Assembly (NCBI RefSeq): GCF_900637685.1
Contig: NZ_LR134388.1
Span: 944,001 to 1,008,000, forward strand
Direction of reading: 5' to 3'
DNA length: 64,000 bases
From: Legionella sainthelensi
Lineage (GTDB): Bacteria > Pseudomonadota > Gammaproteobacteria > Legionellales > Legionellaceae
Numbering within the stretch: position 1 is the first letter of the stretch; the number at the start of each line of letters is the position of its first letter. This document shows positions 1 to 8,295 of the stretch, piece by piece. The notes beneath the pieces were generated by a model. That model was not told the origin of the DNA, ran no database searches, and was given only the letters and a program-made list of their open reading frames with translations. Both the position numbers and the translations under genes were made by a program.

Positions 1-1062
1 TGTTTTTCGTTGCTCTGGAGGGATTGAGGCATGAGTCATAATCGCGGGATGTTCAATCAAGCTCTCTACACCCCCAAGGCTTTCAGCCAGGGTAAATAAT
101 TCACAGCGTGATAAAAATCGCTTAGCAGCATCAAGTCCACCGTCAATGACCATGGAAATCATACCTCCAAAGCCTTGCATTTGCTCTTTTGCGAGTTGAT
201 GTTGTGGGTGGCTTTCAAGCCCTGGATAAATGACTTTACTAACCTTGGCATGGTTGTCCAGCCAATTTGCTAGATGATTAGCATTCTCGCAATGTCTTTG
301 CATGCGTAAGGATAGAGTTTTTAAGCTTCTTAAAACAAGAAAACTATCAAATGGGCCAGCAATTCCCCCGCATGAATTATGAAGAAATGCAAGTTTGTCT
401 GCTAAATTTGGATTATCGCCGACAACTACCACGCCACTTACTACATCAGAATGACCATTAAGGTATTTGGTGGCAGAATGAAGGACTATATCAAATCCTA
501 GTTCGAGAGGGCGTTGTATCCAGGGAGTTGCAAAGGTGTTATCTGCAACAGCGATTAAATTATATTTTTTCGCAATTATTGCTATTTCACGTAAATTAGC
601 GAGTTTTAGCATAGGATTCGAGGGAGTTTCAACCCAAAGCATACGTGTTTTTGAGGTAATCGCAGCTTCTATTTTTTGGGAATCTGACATATCGACAAAT
701 GAAAAAGATAAGTGGGAGGTGCGTGTTTTTACTTTATCAAATAAGCGAAAAGTTCCTCCGTATAAGTCATCCATCGCTACGACATGATCTCCTGCGTCTA
801 ACAAGTCAACTACTGTATTAATTGCAGCCATTCCTGAGGCAAATGCAAAACCACGAACCCCTGACTCTAAACTAGCAATACATCCTTCATAGGCACCGCG
901 GGTGGGATTGTGGGTACGCGAGTATTCATAGCCTAGATGTTCGCCTGGGGCACTTTGTTTGTAGGTAGATGTTGCATAAATAGGAGTCATCACCGCACCT
1001 GTACTTGGGCATGGTTCTTGGCCGGCATGTATCGCACGGGTATCAAAATGGCTTTTTTTCAT
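1..1062 (-). CDS. Cys/Met-metabolism PLP enzyme (cystathionine gamma-synthase/lyase family), 3' end outside the window
   Basis: Reading leftward from an ATG at 1062, 354 codons stay open to the window edge, so the C-terminus (family length is about 380 residues) is missing. The PLP-binding lysine lies in a SATKYLNGHSD motif, Lys199 here, against Lys198 in E. coli MetB. An N-terminal YEYSRTHNPT stretch is also typical of the family. These enzymes make cystathionine from an activated homoserine and cysteine, or cleave cystathionine; sequence alone does not separate synthase from gamma-lyase. Acts in the cytosol in methionine/cysteine interconversion. It is divergent from lspC, with about 200 bases between them. 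Family assignment is firm, exact reaction open. Confidence 0.9.
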   Translation of the reverse strand, partial: MKKSHFDTRAIHAGQEPCPSTGAVMTPIYATSTYKQSAPGEHLGYEYSRTHNPTRGAYEGCIASLESGVRGFAFASGMAAINTVVDLLDAGDHVVAMDDLYGGTFRLFDKVKTRTSHLSFSFVDMSDSQKIEAAITSKTRMLWVETPSNPMLKLANLREIAIIAKKYNLIAVADNTFATPWIQRPLELGFDIVLHSATKYLNGHSDVVSGVVVVGDNPNLADKLAFLHNSCGGIAGPFDSFLVLRSLKTLSLRMQRHCENANHLANWLDNHAKVSKVIYPGLESHPQHQLAKEQMQGFGGMISMVIDGGLDAAKRFLSRCELFTLAESLGGVESLIEHPAIMTHASIPPEQRKT

Positions 1063-1259
1063 TGAGATCTATCCTTTTTAGGTAACTTGATTTTTTTTCG
1101 TGTATTGAAGAGCGATCTTTTCAGACTAGTTGATGTAGGATATTCTAGTGAGGCTTATATGTACAGAAAAGTTTAGCTGTCTCATGGGTATAAACGGTGT
1201 GTTTTTTTGTTGTGGTTTATCTAGACTTCGGTTTTTTTTATTAATCAGGGCGTTTAACA

Positions 1260-1769
1260 ATGAAATTTGATCTTCTTGCTTTGTTAACAGCAAAATACGC
1301 ACAGTGGGTTGTTATTGCTTTAATTTTGCTTTTTTCTCTATTGATCATTAGTGAATGGTCTACTTTATTTTTTTCTTCAAATGTTCAATCTCCCCCTGAA
1401 ACAATAAATAAAGTACCAGTCACAAAGGTACAGAATTCTTTTGATGCTATTTTACATACATCATTATTTGGGGTTTATGTTACTAATAATTTATCGAGTA
1501 TTAAAAAATCAATGCTGAATGTCACGTTGGTTGGAATCTTATTTGCTAATAAAATAAATGAGTCACAGGTAATTATACGCTCTGCTAATGGAGAGGAAAA
1601 AACTTATAAGATCGGGGATACAGTACCTGGGGGTGCGGTCATTAAGCGTATCATGGCTACTGGAATTTTAGTGGATCGACGTGGTACTTTAGAGAGTTTG
1701 AGTTTACCTAAAAATGAATTAATCTTTGAGCCAGCAGCAAAGCCTTTGACAGAGGATAAGGATTTATGA
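1260..1769 (+). CDS. lspC: Type II secretion protein C (LspC/GspC-like)
   Basis: 169 residues. One membrane segment at about 15-35 follows a short cytoplasmic N-terminus; a periplasmic linker and a GspC homology region follow (about 66-155), with LFG near 69-71, a LVGILFANK strand, IGDTVPGGAVIKRI and DRRGTLESLSLP. GspC links the inner membrane platform to the outer membrane secretin of the type II secretion system. No PDZ or coiled-coil C-terminal domain is present, so it is a short GspC. No other type II secretion gene is nearby; Legionella is known to keep lspC apart from the other lsp clusters. Its stop overlaps the next start by 4 bases, so the two genes are translationally coupled. Confidence 0.8.
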   Translation: MKFDLLALLTAKYAQWVVIALILLFSLLIISEWSTLFFSSNVQSPPETINKVPVTKVQNSFDAILHTSLFGVYVTNNLSSIKKSMLNVTLVGILFANKINESQVIIRSANGEEKTYKIGDTVPGGAVIKRIMATGILVDRRGTLESLSLPKNELIFEPAAKPLTEDKDL

Positions 1770-2092
1770 GACGTTTATTGGAATTGTTAACTGTTGTAAT
1801 TTTTGTTTTTACTCTTGGGGGCTGTGTTATATCCAGCTCTGTTAATTTGCGAGAGGGTATAGATAGTTTTAGAGTAGAAGAGTATCGCAAAGCGTTTATC
1901 CGGTTAAAGCCAGAGGCTGAAAAAGGCCAACCTGATGCCCAATATGCGGTAGGCTATATGTATTATTACGGTAAAGGCGTTGTAGAAGATCGTAAAAAGG
2001 CTTGGTTTTGGATCAATGCAGCAGCAAATTTAGGACAGCCTGATGCAAAAGAAGCAATTCGAATTTTGGCCCGTGGTGGCTCTTTGAATTAA
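1766..2092 (+). CDS. Small lipoprotein with a Sel1-type repeat
   Basis: 108 residues. A hydrophobic signal ends in a lipobox-like LGGC (Cys20), so the mature protein should be lipidated. One Sel1/TPR-like repeat lies at about 52-90: DAQYAVGYMYYYGKGVVEDRK, followed by the start of another (AWFWINAAANLGQPDAKEAI). Sel1 repeats are protein-interaction scaffolds, and Legionella has many Sel1 proteins (for example EnhC, LpnE). The ATGA overlap with lspC suggests co-translation, so a periplasmic or outer membrane role linked to secretion is possible, but that is inference only. Confidence 0.75.
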   Translation: MRRLLELLTVVIFVFTLGGCVISSSVNLREGIDSFRVEEYRKAFIRLKPEAEKGQPDAQYAVGYMYYYGKGVVEDRKKAWFWINAAANLGQPDAKEAIRILARGGSLN

Positions 2093-2160
2093 ACTTCCAA
2101 CACTTCTCGGCTCACAATAAAGGGAACGTAATTTGTTCCACGCCACATATTCTTCAATCC

Positions 2161-2195
2161 ATTGCTTTATTTTTCAATAAATTAAAGCAATTTTC
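2161..2195 (+). terminator. Possible weak terminator hairpin
   Basis: A perfect 9-base inverted repeat (ATTGCTTTA at 2161-2169 and TAAAGCAAT at 2183-2191) is followed by TTTTC. It lies between the convergent Sel1 lipoprotein gene and mutY. The stem is AT-rich and the loop is 13 bases, so termination strength is doubtful. Confidence 0.35.
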
Positions 2196-2263
2196 TGCGG
2201 ACTTTTAGGAGCAAGTCGCGGGGTGTAGCGATTTGAATTATCAAAAGCCCCTAAAATAGTCCT

Positions 2264-3337
2264 TCATAAGTTCTGCGATGTAATGTAGTGACAAGAAAGT
2301 ATTTTGCGGGTAGGTTGGGCTAATCCTAAGGAGTTTAATTGTTCTTTTGTAAACCACTTGCCTTGATTTTCGGACAGTTGCATACCTAAATATACAGTTT
2401 TTATGCTGAGGGCGTTAATTTCTAAATGAAAATGACTAAAACGGTGTTTAAAAGCAAGTAATGGTTGGGGATGTTCACCCGCTAAATCATAGTGCACACG
2501 AATAAAATCCAAGGGGCATTTATCGGTATCAATGCTTGGCAAACACCATAAACCGCCCCATAACCCCAAAGGAGGACGCTTTTCTAAATAGATATCTCCT
2601 TTCTCATTGTGTAAAACTAATAATTGCTGATATTGAGTCGGTATTGATTTTTTAATTTTTTTTGTAGGATATAAATGCTGCTCTTCATGTTTAAAGGCCA
2701 AGCAATTTTCTTGCAAGGGGCAATTCGAGCACTGGGGTTTTTTTGTAATACAACAGGTAGCGCCTAAGTCCATAATGGCTTGGGTATAATCCGCACAGTT
2801 CTCTTGGGGCATGCAAGAGTCAGCGAGTTCCCATAACTTTTTTTTGACTTGAGCTTGCTCTGGATAGCCTTTGATCCTAAAAAAACGGGTTAAAACTCTT
2901 TTCACATTGCCATCCAAAATCGCTGTTGGCTTGTTAAATGCTTGCGATAAGATAGCTGCTGAAGTGGAAGGGCCAATTCCCGGTAATTCGTTTAATAATT
3001 TACGGTCATTTGGGAATACTCCTTGATGATGTTGCAAAATAAGTTTTGCAGTGTGATGAAGATTTCTAGCCCGGCTGTAGTACCCTAGTCCTGACCATAA
3101 AGAGAGCACATCATCTTCGTGTGCATGCGCCAAGTCACTAATATCCGGAAAGCGCTGTATAAAACGCTCAAAATAGGGAATAACTGTTTGTACTTGAGTT
3201 TGTTGCAACATAATTTCGGAAATCCATACTCTATAAGGAGTACGTGGATGTTGCCAAGGTAGATTTTTACGGCCATGCAGAGCAAACCAGAGTAGTAATG
3301 GTTTGCTAAATTGCTCATATAAATTTTGTTTATTCAC
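2264..3337 (-). CDS. mutY: Adenine DNA glycosylase MutY
   Basis: 357 residues. MutY removes adenine mispaired with 8-oxoguanine, preventing G:C to T:A mutations. The helix-hairpin-helix glycosylase domain has the catalytic Glu41 in SEIMLQQTQV, the hairpin LPGIGPSTSAAI (about 118-129), and catalytic Asp142 in ILDGNVKRVL. An iron-sulfur loop follows with cysteines spaced C-X6-C-X2-C-X5-C (CCITKKPQCSNCPLQENC). The C-terminal third is the NUDIX-like domain that reads 8-oxoG, with a typical GLWGGLWCLPS segment. Length matches the family. It is convergent with the lspC pair. Confidence 0.96.
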   Translation of the reverse strand: MNKQNLYEQFSKPLLLWFALHGRKNLPWQHPRTPYRVWISEIMLQQTQVQTVIPYFERFIQRFPDISDLAHAHEDDVLSLWSGLGYYSRARNLHHTAKLILQHHQGVFPNDRKLLNELPGIGPSTSAAILSQAFNKPTAILDGNVKRVLTRFFRIKGYPEQAQVKKKLWELADSCMPQENCADYTQAIMDLGATCCITKKPQCSNCPLQENCLAFKHEEQHLYPTKKIKKSIPTQYQQLLVLHNEKGDIYLEKRPPLGLWGGLWCLPSIDTDKCPLDFIRVHYDLAGEHPQPLLAFKHRFSHFHLEINALSIKTVYLGMQLSENQGKWFTKEQLNSLGLAQPTRKILSCHYITSQNL

Positions 3338-3650
3338 TCTAAATGGTTCTTTGTGGTGTTTCGTATGGGCGTACTGTAAAAAAAGTAAGGTTTGAGGTCA
3401 ACCATTAATAAAAATTGTCGCTTTTTAGAAAGAAATCCTGCTTCATAAAGCGTAGAAAAAATTAAAGGGGATTCGCAAAATGCCGATATATAGTCTATCG
3501 TTTTAAATAGCGTCAGTTTTAGATAAGAATGTTATGAGACTCAATTTGTATCAAGGTCTACTCAAATATTTATGCAAATATTTAATCGAAACTAACGTTA
3601 AATAAGGGCCTGTTGTATTTAGGATGAGTAACCCAATCAAGGAGAGATAT
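3338..3650. other. Intergenic region, no feature recognised
   Basis: This AT-rich spacer lies between the mutY start (read leftward) and an unknown gene (read rightward). It must hold both promoters. I see no RNA gene, strong hairpin or convincing sigma-70 hexamer pair. The only clear signal is a Shine-Dalgarno sequence (AAGGAGAG) just before 3651. Confidence 0.5.
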
Positions 3651-4307
3651 ATGCGCCAGAGTCAGTATGAAATAGTTGTATTAAAACCTACGGCTGCTTT
3701 CCTATCATTTCTCACGTCAAAGTTACCCGGGATTAAATTACCTGATTTAAGATTGTTACAAATTGATAATACTGCATATGCTTTTGAAAAACATCATGTG
3801 GATAAACCTATTCTTGATCAAATAGAAGAACATTTTTCAATTATGTTTGGCCATGAAATTATGCGTTGGTTAGGAGATAGAGTACCAAACGAAATAAGCA
3901 TCAACTTTCTTGATTTTCTTTGTTGTTTTAAATTTGAATTACATCATCATATTCTTTTGATGGAGCCTTCAATTGAAAAAGGACATCAATTATTATTAAT
4001 TCAACCCCGTTTAGGATTGTTGAATTGGATTAATTCTTCAGAAAAAAGACAAGAAGGTTTACAAGATGTCGTTGAAAAAATCAAATTAAATCAATTAGCA
4101 AAAAATACAACAGTTTTAGTTAGAGACTTTTCCAATTTGACTGAAATAAAACCTTTTATCCAAAAAAACTTTTTTTCAATCTCTGCAACGGCAATGAAAT
4201 ATCTATTAGAGGAGCCCGAGCAATGGCCAATTATTGATTCTTTTCAAACATTTAATCATTATTTTGCAATAGAAATTCATACTCAATTAATACATCTGCA
4301 CCAATAA
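3651..4307 (+). CDS. Hypothetical protein, 218 residues
   Basis: I do not recognise a family. I chose the ATG at 3651 (MRQSQYEIVV) over one nine codons upstream because AAGGAGAG sits directly before it. The protein has no signal peptide or membrane span and looks like a soluble cytosolic alpha/beta protein. It contains FKFELHHHILLMEP near the middle and many aromatic and aliphatic strands. Codon use is like its neighbours. It stands alone between mutY and the protease gene, transcribed divergently from mutY. Likely a Legionella-restricted protein of unknown function. Confidence 0.7.
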   Translation: MRQSQYEIVVLKPTAAFLSFLTSKLPGIKLPDLRLLQIDNTAYAFEKHHVDKPILDQIEEHFSIMFGHEIMRWLGDRVPNEISINFLDFLCCFKFELHHHILLMEPSIEKGHQLLLIQPRLGLLNWINSSEKRQEGLQDVVEKIKLNQLAKNTTVLVRDFSNLTEIKPFIQKNFFSISATAMKYLLEEPEQWPIIDSFQTFNHYFAIEIHTQLIHLHQ

Positions 4308-4568
4308 ATTGCATGCTGTGGTTTAGAGGTAGCTCCGATCATGAGAAACAATAATGATATTTATTTGTCTCGTCATATTTCCTAATCTCCTCTGCGACAG
4401 TAGAGGGGAGCAATAAATTTCTTGGTGGCTACCCAAAAAACATCAACAACTACTTGAGTTAAAATTATTCTTCTGAGTCAATTAGTGACATTTTTGTTGG
4501 TATATATTACAATTCTCCTGCATTTTTGAGGAATGCGGGATTTTGAGCTAATTGGAGGAGGTATATTA

Positions 4569-5648
4569 ATGGCAAGAAAACGTTTTTTGAGATTTATTTC
4601 GTTTATTTTATGTTTCACTCTGACGTTCCCAGGATACAGTTTAAGTGTGAATTCGCTACTTCCAGATGAGCAAAACACAGTGACCGTTTTCCAAGAGGCG
4701 TCGCCTAAAGTTGTCTATGTTCATCGATTAGCAACTGTAACTAATCAATCTTTAAAAAAAATGCAAATACCAGCGGGAGCCGGTTCTGGTATTGTGTGGA
4801 ATAACAGTGGTTATATAGTAACAAATTATCATGTGATAAAAGGAGCTGAGAAGTTAGCAGTTACTTTGGGCAAATTGACTGTGCCAGCAAAAGTAGTTGC
4901 TGCGGAGCCACGTAAAGATATTGCTGTGTTAAAGATTGAGTCACCCCAAGCATTAGCCTTACTTAAAGGGTTTAAGCCATTTGAAATAGTGCACCTGAAT
5001 GATCTTATGGTGGGACAAAAGGCGATCGCAATAGGTAATCCCTTTGGCCTCGATCATAGTTTATCTAAGGGGGTTATTTCTGCATTAGGTAGAAAAGTTC
5101 CAGGAATTGGAGGGGTGACGATTCACAATATGATCCAAACAGACACCCCCATTAATCCGGGCAATTCAGGTGGTCCACTACTAAATAGTGCAGGACAATT
5201 AATTGGTATGAACACTATGATTTATTCTAATTCAGGCTCATCAGCAGGAATTGGTTTTGCTGTTCCTGCTGATGATATTGAGCGTATTGTGACGCAAATC
5301 ATTAAGAATGGTCGTGTGGTGCTCTCTGGAATCGGTATTCAAAGTGTGCCATCTAGTATTGCTCATCGGTTAGGGATACATAAAGGAATATTAATTGCAG
5401 ATGTTTTACCAAATACACCCGCAAGTAAAGCCCACTTGCATGGTACTCATAAAGATGCTTGGGGTCGTATTGAATTAGGTGATATTATTGTTGCATTAAA
5501 TGGCCATGCAGTTCGAAACTATGATGTTTTATACAACATGCTCACTGAAATCAAAGTAGGCGAACGAGTAACTGTTTCTATCCAGCGTGGTAATAAGCAA
5601 ATGGATGTAACAATGAGAACAATTGATGTAGCTGGAATTCAGTCGTAA
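4569..5648 (+). CDS. DegP/DegQ/DegS-type periplasmic serine protease with one PDZ domain
   Basis: 359 residues from the ATG at 4569, preceded by GGAGGAG; an in-frame ATG 12 codons upstream has no better site. A signal or anchor segment spans about 5-27. The trypsin-like S1C domain has the full triad: His88 (TNYHVIKG), Asp117 (RKDIAVLKI) and Ser200 (INPGNSGGPL). A single PDZ domain follows (about 255-350, GIGIQSV... GDIIVALNGH). One PDZ rather than two, plus an N-terminal hydrophobic segment, resembles DegS or short HtrA proteins more than DegP. These proteases handle misfolded envelope proteins or signal envelope stress. It is monocistronic, with a hairpin downstream at 5688-5726. Confidence 0.88.
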   Translation: MARKRFLRFISFILCFTLTFPGYSLSVNSLLPDEQNTVTVFQEASPKVVYVHRLATVTNQSLKKMQIPAGAGSGIVWNNSGYIVTNYHVIKGAEKLAVTLGKLTVPAKVVAAEPRKDIAVLKIESPQALALLKGFKPFEIVHLNDLMVGQKAIAIGNPFGLDHSLSKGVISALGRKVPGIGGVTIHNMIQTDTPINPGNSGGPLLNSAGQLIGMNTMIYSNSGSSAGIGFAVPADDIERIVTQIIKNGRVVLSGIGIQSVPSSIAHRLGIHKGILIADVLPNTPASKAHLHGTHKDAWGRIELGDIIVALNGHAVRNYDVLYNMLTEIKVGERVTVSIQRGNKQMDVTMRTIDVAGIQS

Positions 5649-5687
5649 ACACGTCGCGTTTATATAGGATCCAGTACTAAATAAAAT

Positions 5688-5726
5688 CTGTTCGATATAA
5701 AAAATGATGTTTTTTTTGTATCGAAC
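5688..5726 (+). terminator. Hairpin of the CTGTTCGATA palindrome type, probable terminator
   Basis: CTGTTCGATA at 5688-5697 pairs through GTTCGATA with TATCGAAC at 5719-5726. The A-rich left inner arm and T-rich right inner arm extend the stem with a wobble pair. It lies 40 bases after the protease gene. The same CTGTTCGATA/TATCGAAC arms recur at 58014-58050. Confidence 0.5.
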
Positions 5727-5821
5727 TTGCATTAAATAAGAAAGTTATATAAAGCAGCGAGAAGGCGAGAAGTTACGAGTTTTTCTTGCTGCATGATGAC
5801 TTGATTCTAGGGAGAATATGG

Positions 5822-6367
5822 ATGTTATTAAATAGAAATGATTCACTTTTATTATTAATTGATGTACAAGAAAAATTGACGCCAGCTGTACTTAATAGTG
5901 AAGCATTGATAAGCCACTGTGAATGGTTATTAAAATTAGCGCAAAGACTAGAAATTCCAGTTCTAGTTAGCGAACAATATCCCCAAGGTCTTGGTTCAAC
6001 TTTGAAGACATTTCACCCTTATTTTAATCAACAAGAATGCATCGACAAGGTGTCTTTTTCTTGCATGGGTGAGTCAAAATATGCAGATCGCTTAAAGCAA
6101 TTTCAAAAAAAACAGCTCGTCCTTATCGGTATTGAAACCCATGTTTGTGTTTTGCAAACTGCACTAGAAATGAGAAGTGAAGGTTATGATGTTTTTGTCG
6201 TGGTTGATGCGGTAAGCTGTCGTGGCGAACAAAATATGAAATATGGATTAAAACGAATGAAACAAGAAGGAGTTCAACTCGTTACTTCTGAAATGGTATT
6301 TTTTGAATGGCTAAAAAAAGCCGGTACTCCCGAATTTAAAATGTTAAGCAAAGAGTTTTTTAGTTAA
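5822..6367 (+). CDS. Isochorismatase-fold cysteine hydrolase
   Basis: 181 residues from the ATG at 5822, which has AGGGAGA 8 bases upstream. The isochorismatase/nicotinamidase triad is complete: Asp14 (LLIDVQEK), Lys76 (IDKVSFS) and Cys109 (GIETHVCVLQTA), the last with the expected short hydrophobic strand before it. The family includes nicotinamidases, ureido hydrolases and YcaC-like enzymes; the substrate cannot be told from sequence. It is cytosolic, with no signal peptide. It may be transcribed with the dehydrogenase gene 98 bases downstream, but that gap is long enough for a separate promoter. Confidence 0.88.
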   Translation: MLLNRNDSLLLLIDVQEKLTPAVLNSEALISHCEWLLKLAQRLEIPVLVSEQYPQGLGSTLKTFHPYFNQQECIDKVSFSCMGESKYADRLKQFQKKQLVLIGIETHVCVLQTALEMRSEGYDVFVVVDAVSCRGEQNMKYGLKRMKQEGVQLVTSEMVFFEWLKKAGTPEFKMLSKEFFS

Positions 6368-6465
6368 ATAAACTTACCAGGTGAAAGGAATATAAAATAA
6401 AGTATGCTTTGAAACGACAATTTTTTTCGTTTTGCCTAGGTACTACAATTCATGGAGAGTAGACA

Positions 6466-7209
6466 GTGAATTTTTTAAATCAAATTGTTTTAATTGCTGG
6501 TGGTGCTTCGGGGATGGGAAAAGCTTGTGTTCAATATCTTCAACAACGAGGAATGCATGTTGTTGTTTGGGATAAACAAGTTGATGAACAAAGTGAAGCA
6601 GATTTATTTATTAGTTGTGATGTAACGCTTGATGAATCCGCAGAAAAAGCAATGCAGCAGACCATAGAACAATTAGGTGTGCCTCGAGTTTGTGTTAATT
6701 GTGCTGGAATTGCGCCTGCAAAGCGCATTGTTGGGAGAGATGGCCCCATGCCGTTGGCTGCTTTTAAGCAAGTAATCGATGTGAATCTTATTGGTACGTT
6801 TAATGTGATGAGGGTCGCTGCTCATGCGATGAGCAGCCTGGAGTTGGAGAGCAACTCCCAGGAGCGAGGTGTGATCATTAACACGGCGTCGATTGCTGCA
6901 TTTGAAGGTCAAATTGGGCAAGCTGCTTACAGTGCTTCTAAAGGTGGGGTTGTAGCGATGACCCTCCCGGCAGCGCGGGAGTTAGCTCAGTTTGCAATTC
7001 GTGTAAACACAATTGCACCGGGATTGATCGCCACACCAATGTTGCTCAATATGCCTCAAGAAGTACAAGATAATTTAGTGACGACAATGACTTTTCCGAA
7101 ACGTTTTGGAAAACCTAACGAGTTTGCAGCACTGGTCGCTCATATTATCGAAAATGAGATGATGAATGGGGAGGTAATACGTCTTGATGGTGCTCTTCGT
7201 ATGCAGTGA
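6466..7209 (+). CDS. Short-chain dehydrogenase (3-hydroxyacyl-CoA dehydrogenase type II-like)
   Basis: 247 residues from a GTG at 6466, with GGAGAG upstream. Rossmann motif GGASGMGKA lies near 12-20, NCAG near 79-82, the catalytic Ser in NTASIAAFEG, and YSASKGG gives the Tyr-X3-Lys pair. The phrase VCVNCAGIAPAKR followed by ...GPMPLAAFKQVIDVNLIG closely fits the HSD17B10-like group, which oxidises 3-hydroxyacyl-CoAs in fatty acid and branched-chain breakdown with NAD. The exact substrate is inferred by resemblance from memory. A valine-degradation set lies elsewhere in the window (54.5-57.5 kb). Confidence 0.88.
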   Translation: MNFLNQIVLIAGGASGMGKACVQYLQQRGMHVVVWDKQVDEQSEADLFISCDVTLDESAEKAMQQTIEQLGVPRVCVNCAGIAPAKRIVGRDGPMPLAAFKQVIDVNLIGTFNVMRVAAHAMSSLELESNSQERGVIINTASIAAFEGQIGQAAYSASKGGVVAMTLPAARELAQFAIRVNTIAPGLIATPMLLNMPQEVQDNLVTTMTFPKRFGKPNEFAALVAHIIENEMMNGEVIRLDGALRMQ

Positions 7210-7264
7210 GTTTTGCATCAAGGCATTGCGAAAAAATAGGGGAATGTAATGATTCCCCTGCCAA

Positions 7265-7593
7265 TCACAGAGGACATCTAAGCGCCTGCATATTTTTAAT
7301 TGCCTCTTCGAAATCAATCCAGTGAATGGATTTTAAATTTCTTTTAAATCTTTCTGAAGATACTGATGATTTCCGCATGTGGTCTTTTTTTGGAGGTTCG
7401 TTTGTCTCTATCAAATTCAGAGACAAAATGTGATTTTGCAACTCCTTGGCTCATTTTCCATAGGTGATTCTAAATCCTCATATTCGGATTGGAATAACCC
7501 CACTTTTATGGTTTCTGGTAATGTCCCATGAGGATGCTCAGAACTTTTAAAAATCAAGGTGTTTTTAATTGATGATTTAATGCGATTTGAGGA
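7265..7593 (-). pseudogene. Possible broken small gene downstream of flgM
   Basis: Two overlapping open stretches on the minus strand look like pieces of one protein shifted in frame. The first runs from about 7593 to a stop at 7417-7419 and contains FKSSEHPHGTLPETIKVGLF. The second, in another frame, ends at a stop at 7265-7267 and contains RFKRNLKSIHWIDFEEAIKN. Neither has a Shine-Dalgarno site and a proper ATG. In flagellated Legionella the gene expected after flgM would be flgN, but the fragments do not look like FlgN, so I do not assign an identity. It could also be chance open sequence. Confidence 0.3.
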
Positions 7594-7634
7594 CTAGGGA
7601 CAAGATTAGTCATTGGTTTTTATTCGCAATTTTT

Positions 7635-7925
7635 TTAATCAACACAGAGAGGCTCTTTTAACATCTTCATAGCAATTTTGTCGCTATCAATCTGATAATT
7701 GCCTAGTGCGATTTCAGCTTTAAAATATAAAACGCGCGCTTCATTAATTTCGGAAACTTCTTTCAGAGAGTTTTTTATTGCCTCTAGCTGTTTGGATGTG
7801 TCATTGATACTGACATGTGATGAGGGTGCATCAGTTAAATTTTTAACGTCTTCATGTATTTTCTTTAAATGTTCTTCCAGCTCTATTGTTTTTACGGGAG
7901 CTATATCAATGATTGGATTTAACAT
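7635..7925 (-). CDS. flgM: Anti-sigma-28 factor FlgM
   Basis: 96 residues. The C-terminal half has the FlgM signature: ARVLYFKAEIALGNYQIDS followed by DKIAMKML, matching the family pattern of IKxxIxxGxYxVDxxKIAxKxL that wraps sigma-28. The N-terminus MLNPI also fits FlgM. FlgM holds FliA (sigma-28) inactive until the flagellar hook is complete and FlgM is exported. The start at 7925 has GAGG upstream, and a consensus sigma-28 promoter lies at 7958-7984, giving the usual feedback loop. The neighbours are odd: no flgA upstream and no recognisable flgN downstream, so the gene is isolated from other flagellar genes within this window. Confidence 0.82.
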   Translation of the reverse strand: MLNPIIDIAPVKTIELEEHLKKIHEDVKNLTDAPSSHVSINDTSKQLEAIKNSLKEVSEINEARVLYFKAEIALGNYQIDSDKIAMKMLKEPLCVD

Positions 7926-7957
7926 AATGTATCCTCAAGCATATTTGACTTCTATCT

Positions 7958-7984
7958 TTATCGGCTCATTTTAAAAAAACTTTA
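7958..7984 (-). promoter_or_regulatory. Consensus sigma-28 (FliA) promoter of flgM
   Basis: Read on the minus strand: TAAAGTTT at 7984-7977, exactly 11 bases, then GCCGATAA at 7965-7958. This is the textbook FliA consensus (TAAAGTTT-N11-GCCGATAA) with no mismatch. The flgM ATG is 33 bases beyond the -10 element, leaving room for a short leader with the GAGG ribosome site. Confidence 0.9.
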
Positions 7985-8295
7985 GATGTTTTATTGATTT
8001 TTTTACATGATAGTGCTTCTTTAAATTTCATTCTACTTGATTTTTGTGTTTTTGGAGAAAAAGATTTTTTGTTTTTAGGAGCTAGTATGAGTATGGAATA
8101 AAAGTACAAACTCGATAGACTCTGTATTCATAAACTGCTTAACCGGAACACACATTATGCTTAGTCGCTTTTTCTAAAGAAGCTTTTCTATGATTCAATC
8201 ATTCATCCAACCCATCGCTACTTGCATAAAATAGTAAAACACTTAGTATGCTCATTTTTGATAAAAATCAGATATGCCAATTTCAGGAGTATATA
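7985..8295. other. Intergenic region between flgM and the cytochrome gene
   Basis: Beyond the sigma-28 promoter this 311-base AT-rich stretch holds no gene I can support. There is room for a flagellar P-ring gene (flgA) neither here nor in the flanks. The Shine-Dalgarno site AGGAG for the cytochrome gene lies at 8285-8289. Confidence 0.5.

Noticed and set aside
1063-1259. SAM or T-box type leader before the sulfur amino acid enzyme gene
   Set aside because: The 200-base gap shows no paired stems or conserved core motifs of these leaders.
7265-7593. Calling the broken ORF flgN
   Set aside because: The fragments lack the long helical, Leu/Glu-rich pattern of FlgN; position alone is not enough.
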